Positions 8,068 to 9,061 of a stretch of 9,061 bases of DNA are shown here, piece after piece (within the stretch, counting starts at the first letter, position 1; each line of letters opens with the position of its first letter). The notes beneath the pieces are model-generated. The model saw only the letters and a list, made by a program, of their open reading frames with translations. It searched no databases and had not been told where the DNA came from. Both the position numbers and the translations under genes were made by a program. The DNA is from Aromatoleum sp. (GTDB lineage Bacteria > Pseudomonadota > Gammaproteobacteria > Burkholderiales > Casimicrobiaceae): the NCBI GenBank assembly GCA_010365205.1, contig JAAFGU010000085.1, forward strand, positions 1 through 9,061, read 5' to 3'.

Positions 8068-8452
8068 CGCCCCGCCGCTGTTCATCGACCGGGACGTCTG
8101 GAGTCGCCGGCTCGGCGCCGCTCTGGATGCGGCGCACGTACGCTACATTGCACACCATCAGCGTTTCGACAACGAAAGTCCCGATATCGGGTGGATAGCC
8201 GCGGCAAGCCGCGAAGGTTGGATCGCCGTCAACCGCGACCAGCGCATACATCGCAATCCAAACGAACTCGCCGCGATAAGAAATTCGCGCGCGATCATTT
8301 TCGTCTTCACCAGCGGCAATCTCAGCGCCGAGACTACGGCGACAGGCCTCCTGAAGGAGCTACCGAAGATCTTTAGCAATGCAAAGGGCGCGAAACGGCC
8401 TGCACTATTTTCGATCTACAAGGACGGAACGGTCGCTCGATTGAGGCGGTGA
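8012..8452 (+). CDS. VapC45-like PIN-like domain toxin
   Basis: A 146-residue PIN-like protein, expected to be an RNase whose activity is blocked by the upstream antitoxin. The fold pattern is PLFIDRDVWSRRLGAALDA (Asp26, Asp28), then RYIAHHQRFDNESPDIGWI (Glu55, Asp58), then EGWIAVNRDQRIHRNPNEL (Asp76), then AIIFVFTSGNL. The acidic residues are at the places where this family carries its metal site. The start at GTG 8012 gives a 56-base overlap with the antitoxin frame. No later ATG or GTG fits before the first conserved strand; a CTG at about 8080 would remove it. Overlap suggests translational coupling that keeps antitoxin first. The gene ends 6 bases before the stop of the oppositely oriented restriction-methylase stub. 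Confidence 0.82.
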   Translation: MSAKKISSKRSVTSVSPPDAPPLFIDRDVWSRRLGAALDAAHVRYIAHHQRFDNESPDIGWIAAASREGWIAVNRDQRIHRNPNELAAIRNSRAIIFVFTSGNLSAETTATGLLKELPKIFSNAKGAKRPALFSIYKDGTVARLRR

Positions 8453-8458
8453 CGCGCT

Positions 8459-8863
8459 TCACCACGCGCGACTCACTTCGCCGACGACCGCTTTCGGCGT
8501 GACGTGCGGCTCTTCCGCGAAATCGGAGACCAGGATGTAGCGCGGCAAGTCGCGATCGGGCAGGCCGTCGAAGTAGTCGCTCGCCTGCGCGAACGCGCGG
8601 TCGAGATCCTGGCCGGCGCTCTTGTGCTCGACCAGCAGCACACCCTTCCAGAACAGGTCGATCCGGCCGTGTTTGAGGTGTTTGCCGGCGCGCGTGATCT
8701 CGACCTGTTTCTCGAAGACCGCGACGCGCCGGCGCTCGACGCCGAAAATGTCGAGGAATCCGTTCCAGAAGCTCTGCGCCTCCTCGCGCTCCGATCCTTC
8801 GCCCTTCCACTCGCGGGAAAACCGGAGGGCGCGGTCCTTGATCTCGTTCCAGGAGAGCGGCAT
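8459..8863 (-). pseudogene. N-terminal remnant of an MmeI-like (type IIL) restriction-methyltransferase
   Basis: The 134-residue frame matches only the N-terminal nuclease domain of large single-chain DNA methyltransferase/endonucleases of the MmeI/class I SAM-dependent type. These are normally about 900 or more residues. It opens with the typical MPLSWNEIKDRALRFSREW and SEREEAQSFWNGFLDIFGV, then has a PD-(D/E)XK core, GRIDLFWKGVLLVEHKSAG, with Asp69 and Glu79-His80-Lys81. It continues with DRAFAQASDYF and LPRYILVSDFA. The family resemblance stops there (about residue 116, near 8516), and 18 unrelated residues lead to a stop. No helicase-like linker, methyltransferase (NPPY) or target-recognition domain is present. 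It therefore looks like a decayed or truncated gene, unlikely to restrict DNA. A weak TATAGT box on the minus strand lies upstream; no Shine-Dalgarno is evident. Confidence 0.8.
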
Positions 8864-8884
8864 CGCGAGGATTTGGATTTGGTG

Positions 8885-8912
8885 TTGACTGATGCTGCCG
8901 TGGCACTATAAC
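8885..8912 (+). promoter_or_regulatory. Strong sigma70-type promoter
   Basis: TTGACT (8885-8890) and TATAAC (8907-8912) are separated by 16 bases and match the consensus at 10 of 12 positions. The predicted start near 8919 is about 24 bases ahead of ATG 8943. This is the best promoter match in the window. Confidence 0.7.
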
Positions 8913-8942
8913 CCGAGCGGCATTCATCGGCACGGCTCCGAA

Positions 8943-9061
8943 ATGAGCGACAATCCGTCTGCCGCCGATCTGCCTCTTGCCTTGCCCAAATCCATGCCCC
9001 GCTCCACGCTCAAACTCCCGCCGAAAAGCGGTCCCGCGCCAACCGCGAAGCCGCCGACGTC
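8943..9061 (+). CDS. Unidentified proline-rich protein, N-terminal part, cut by the right edge
   Basis: ATG 8943 opens a frame that runs to the window end (39 codons). It begins MSDNPSAADLPLALPKS and continues with a proline-, lysine- and alanine-rich, probably disordered stretch. I do not recognise the family; such leaders occur on several RNA-binding proteins and enzymes, but nothing here decides it. The strong promoter at 8885-8912 and the short leader support a real gene. No clear Shine-Dalgarno precedes the ATG. Confidence 0.5.
   Translation, partial: MSDNPSAADLPLALPKSMPRSTLKLPPKSGPAPTAKPPT

Noticed and set aside
8373..8933. Minus-strand 186-codon frame overlapping the restriction-methylase stub
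   Set aside because: Out-of-frame shadow rich in arginine; the frame at 8459-8863 carries the recognisable nuclease motifs.

Overview
The window looks like chromosomal DNA of a GC-rich proteobacterium, most likely beta- or gamma-proteobacterial. Coding third positions are strongly GC-biased, thiC is controlled by a TPP riboswitch, and there is a signal-peptide protein with an IPTL-CTERM-like tail. The assignment rests on gene style, not on a search, so it is tentative.

Left part (1-2977). A two-gene minus-strand operon encodes a LOG/TIGR00725-type protein (1551-2229) followed 5 bases later by an M20-family metallopeptidase (127-1545). The LOG gene carries an apparent one-base frameshift near 1690-1696. 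This fuses its front half in frame to the peptidase and creates a misleading 748-codon reading frame. A divergent plus-strand gene (2432-2977) encodes a small exported protein with one ASH-like (choice-of-anchor D) domain and a C-terminal sorting tail.

Middle (3005-6644). A minus-strand membrane di-iron fatty acid hydroxylase/sterol desaturase begins with a 12-base tandem repeat that supplies three possible start codons. Divergent to it is a TPP riboswitch (3977-4059), a possible Shine-Dalgarno-sequestering hairpin, and thiC (4111-6003), the HMP-P synthase of thiamine biosynthesis. A pRiA4b ORF-3-like protein (6000-6644) starts inside the thiC stop codon (GTGA overlap), so it should be translated from the thiC message.

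Right part (6645-9061). This is an accessory-looking segment. It holds an orphan MqsA/YgiT-like helix-turn-helix regulator (minus, with a likely terminator), then a divergent toxin-antitoxin pair of VapBC45 type. In that pair an HTH plus DUF433 antitoxin overlaps a PIN-like toxin by 56 bases. Six bases after the toxin, tail to tail, lies the N-terminal stub of an MmeI-like restriction-methyltransferase (PD-(D/E)XK nuclease domain only). A strong sigma70-type promoter at 8885-8912 then drives an unidentified proline-rich gene that leaves the window.

No tRNA, rRNA, CRISPR array or complete insertion sequence was seen. Nothing here is clearly a wholly new system. The most interesting points are the thiC-pRiA4b coupling, the head-to-head regulator/toxin-antitoxin arrangement beside a broken restriction gene, and the frameshifted LOG gene.
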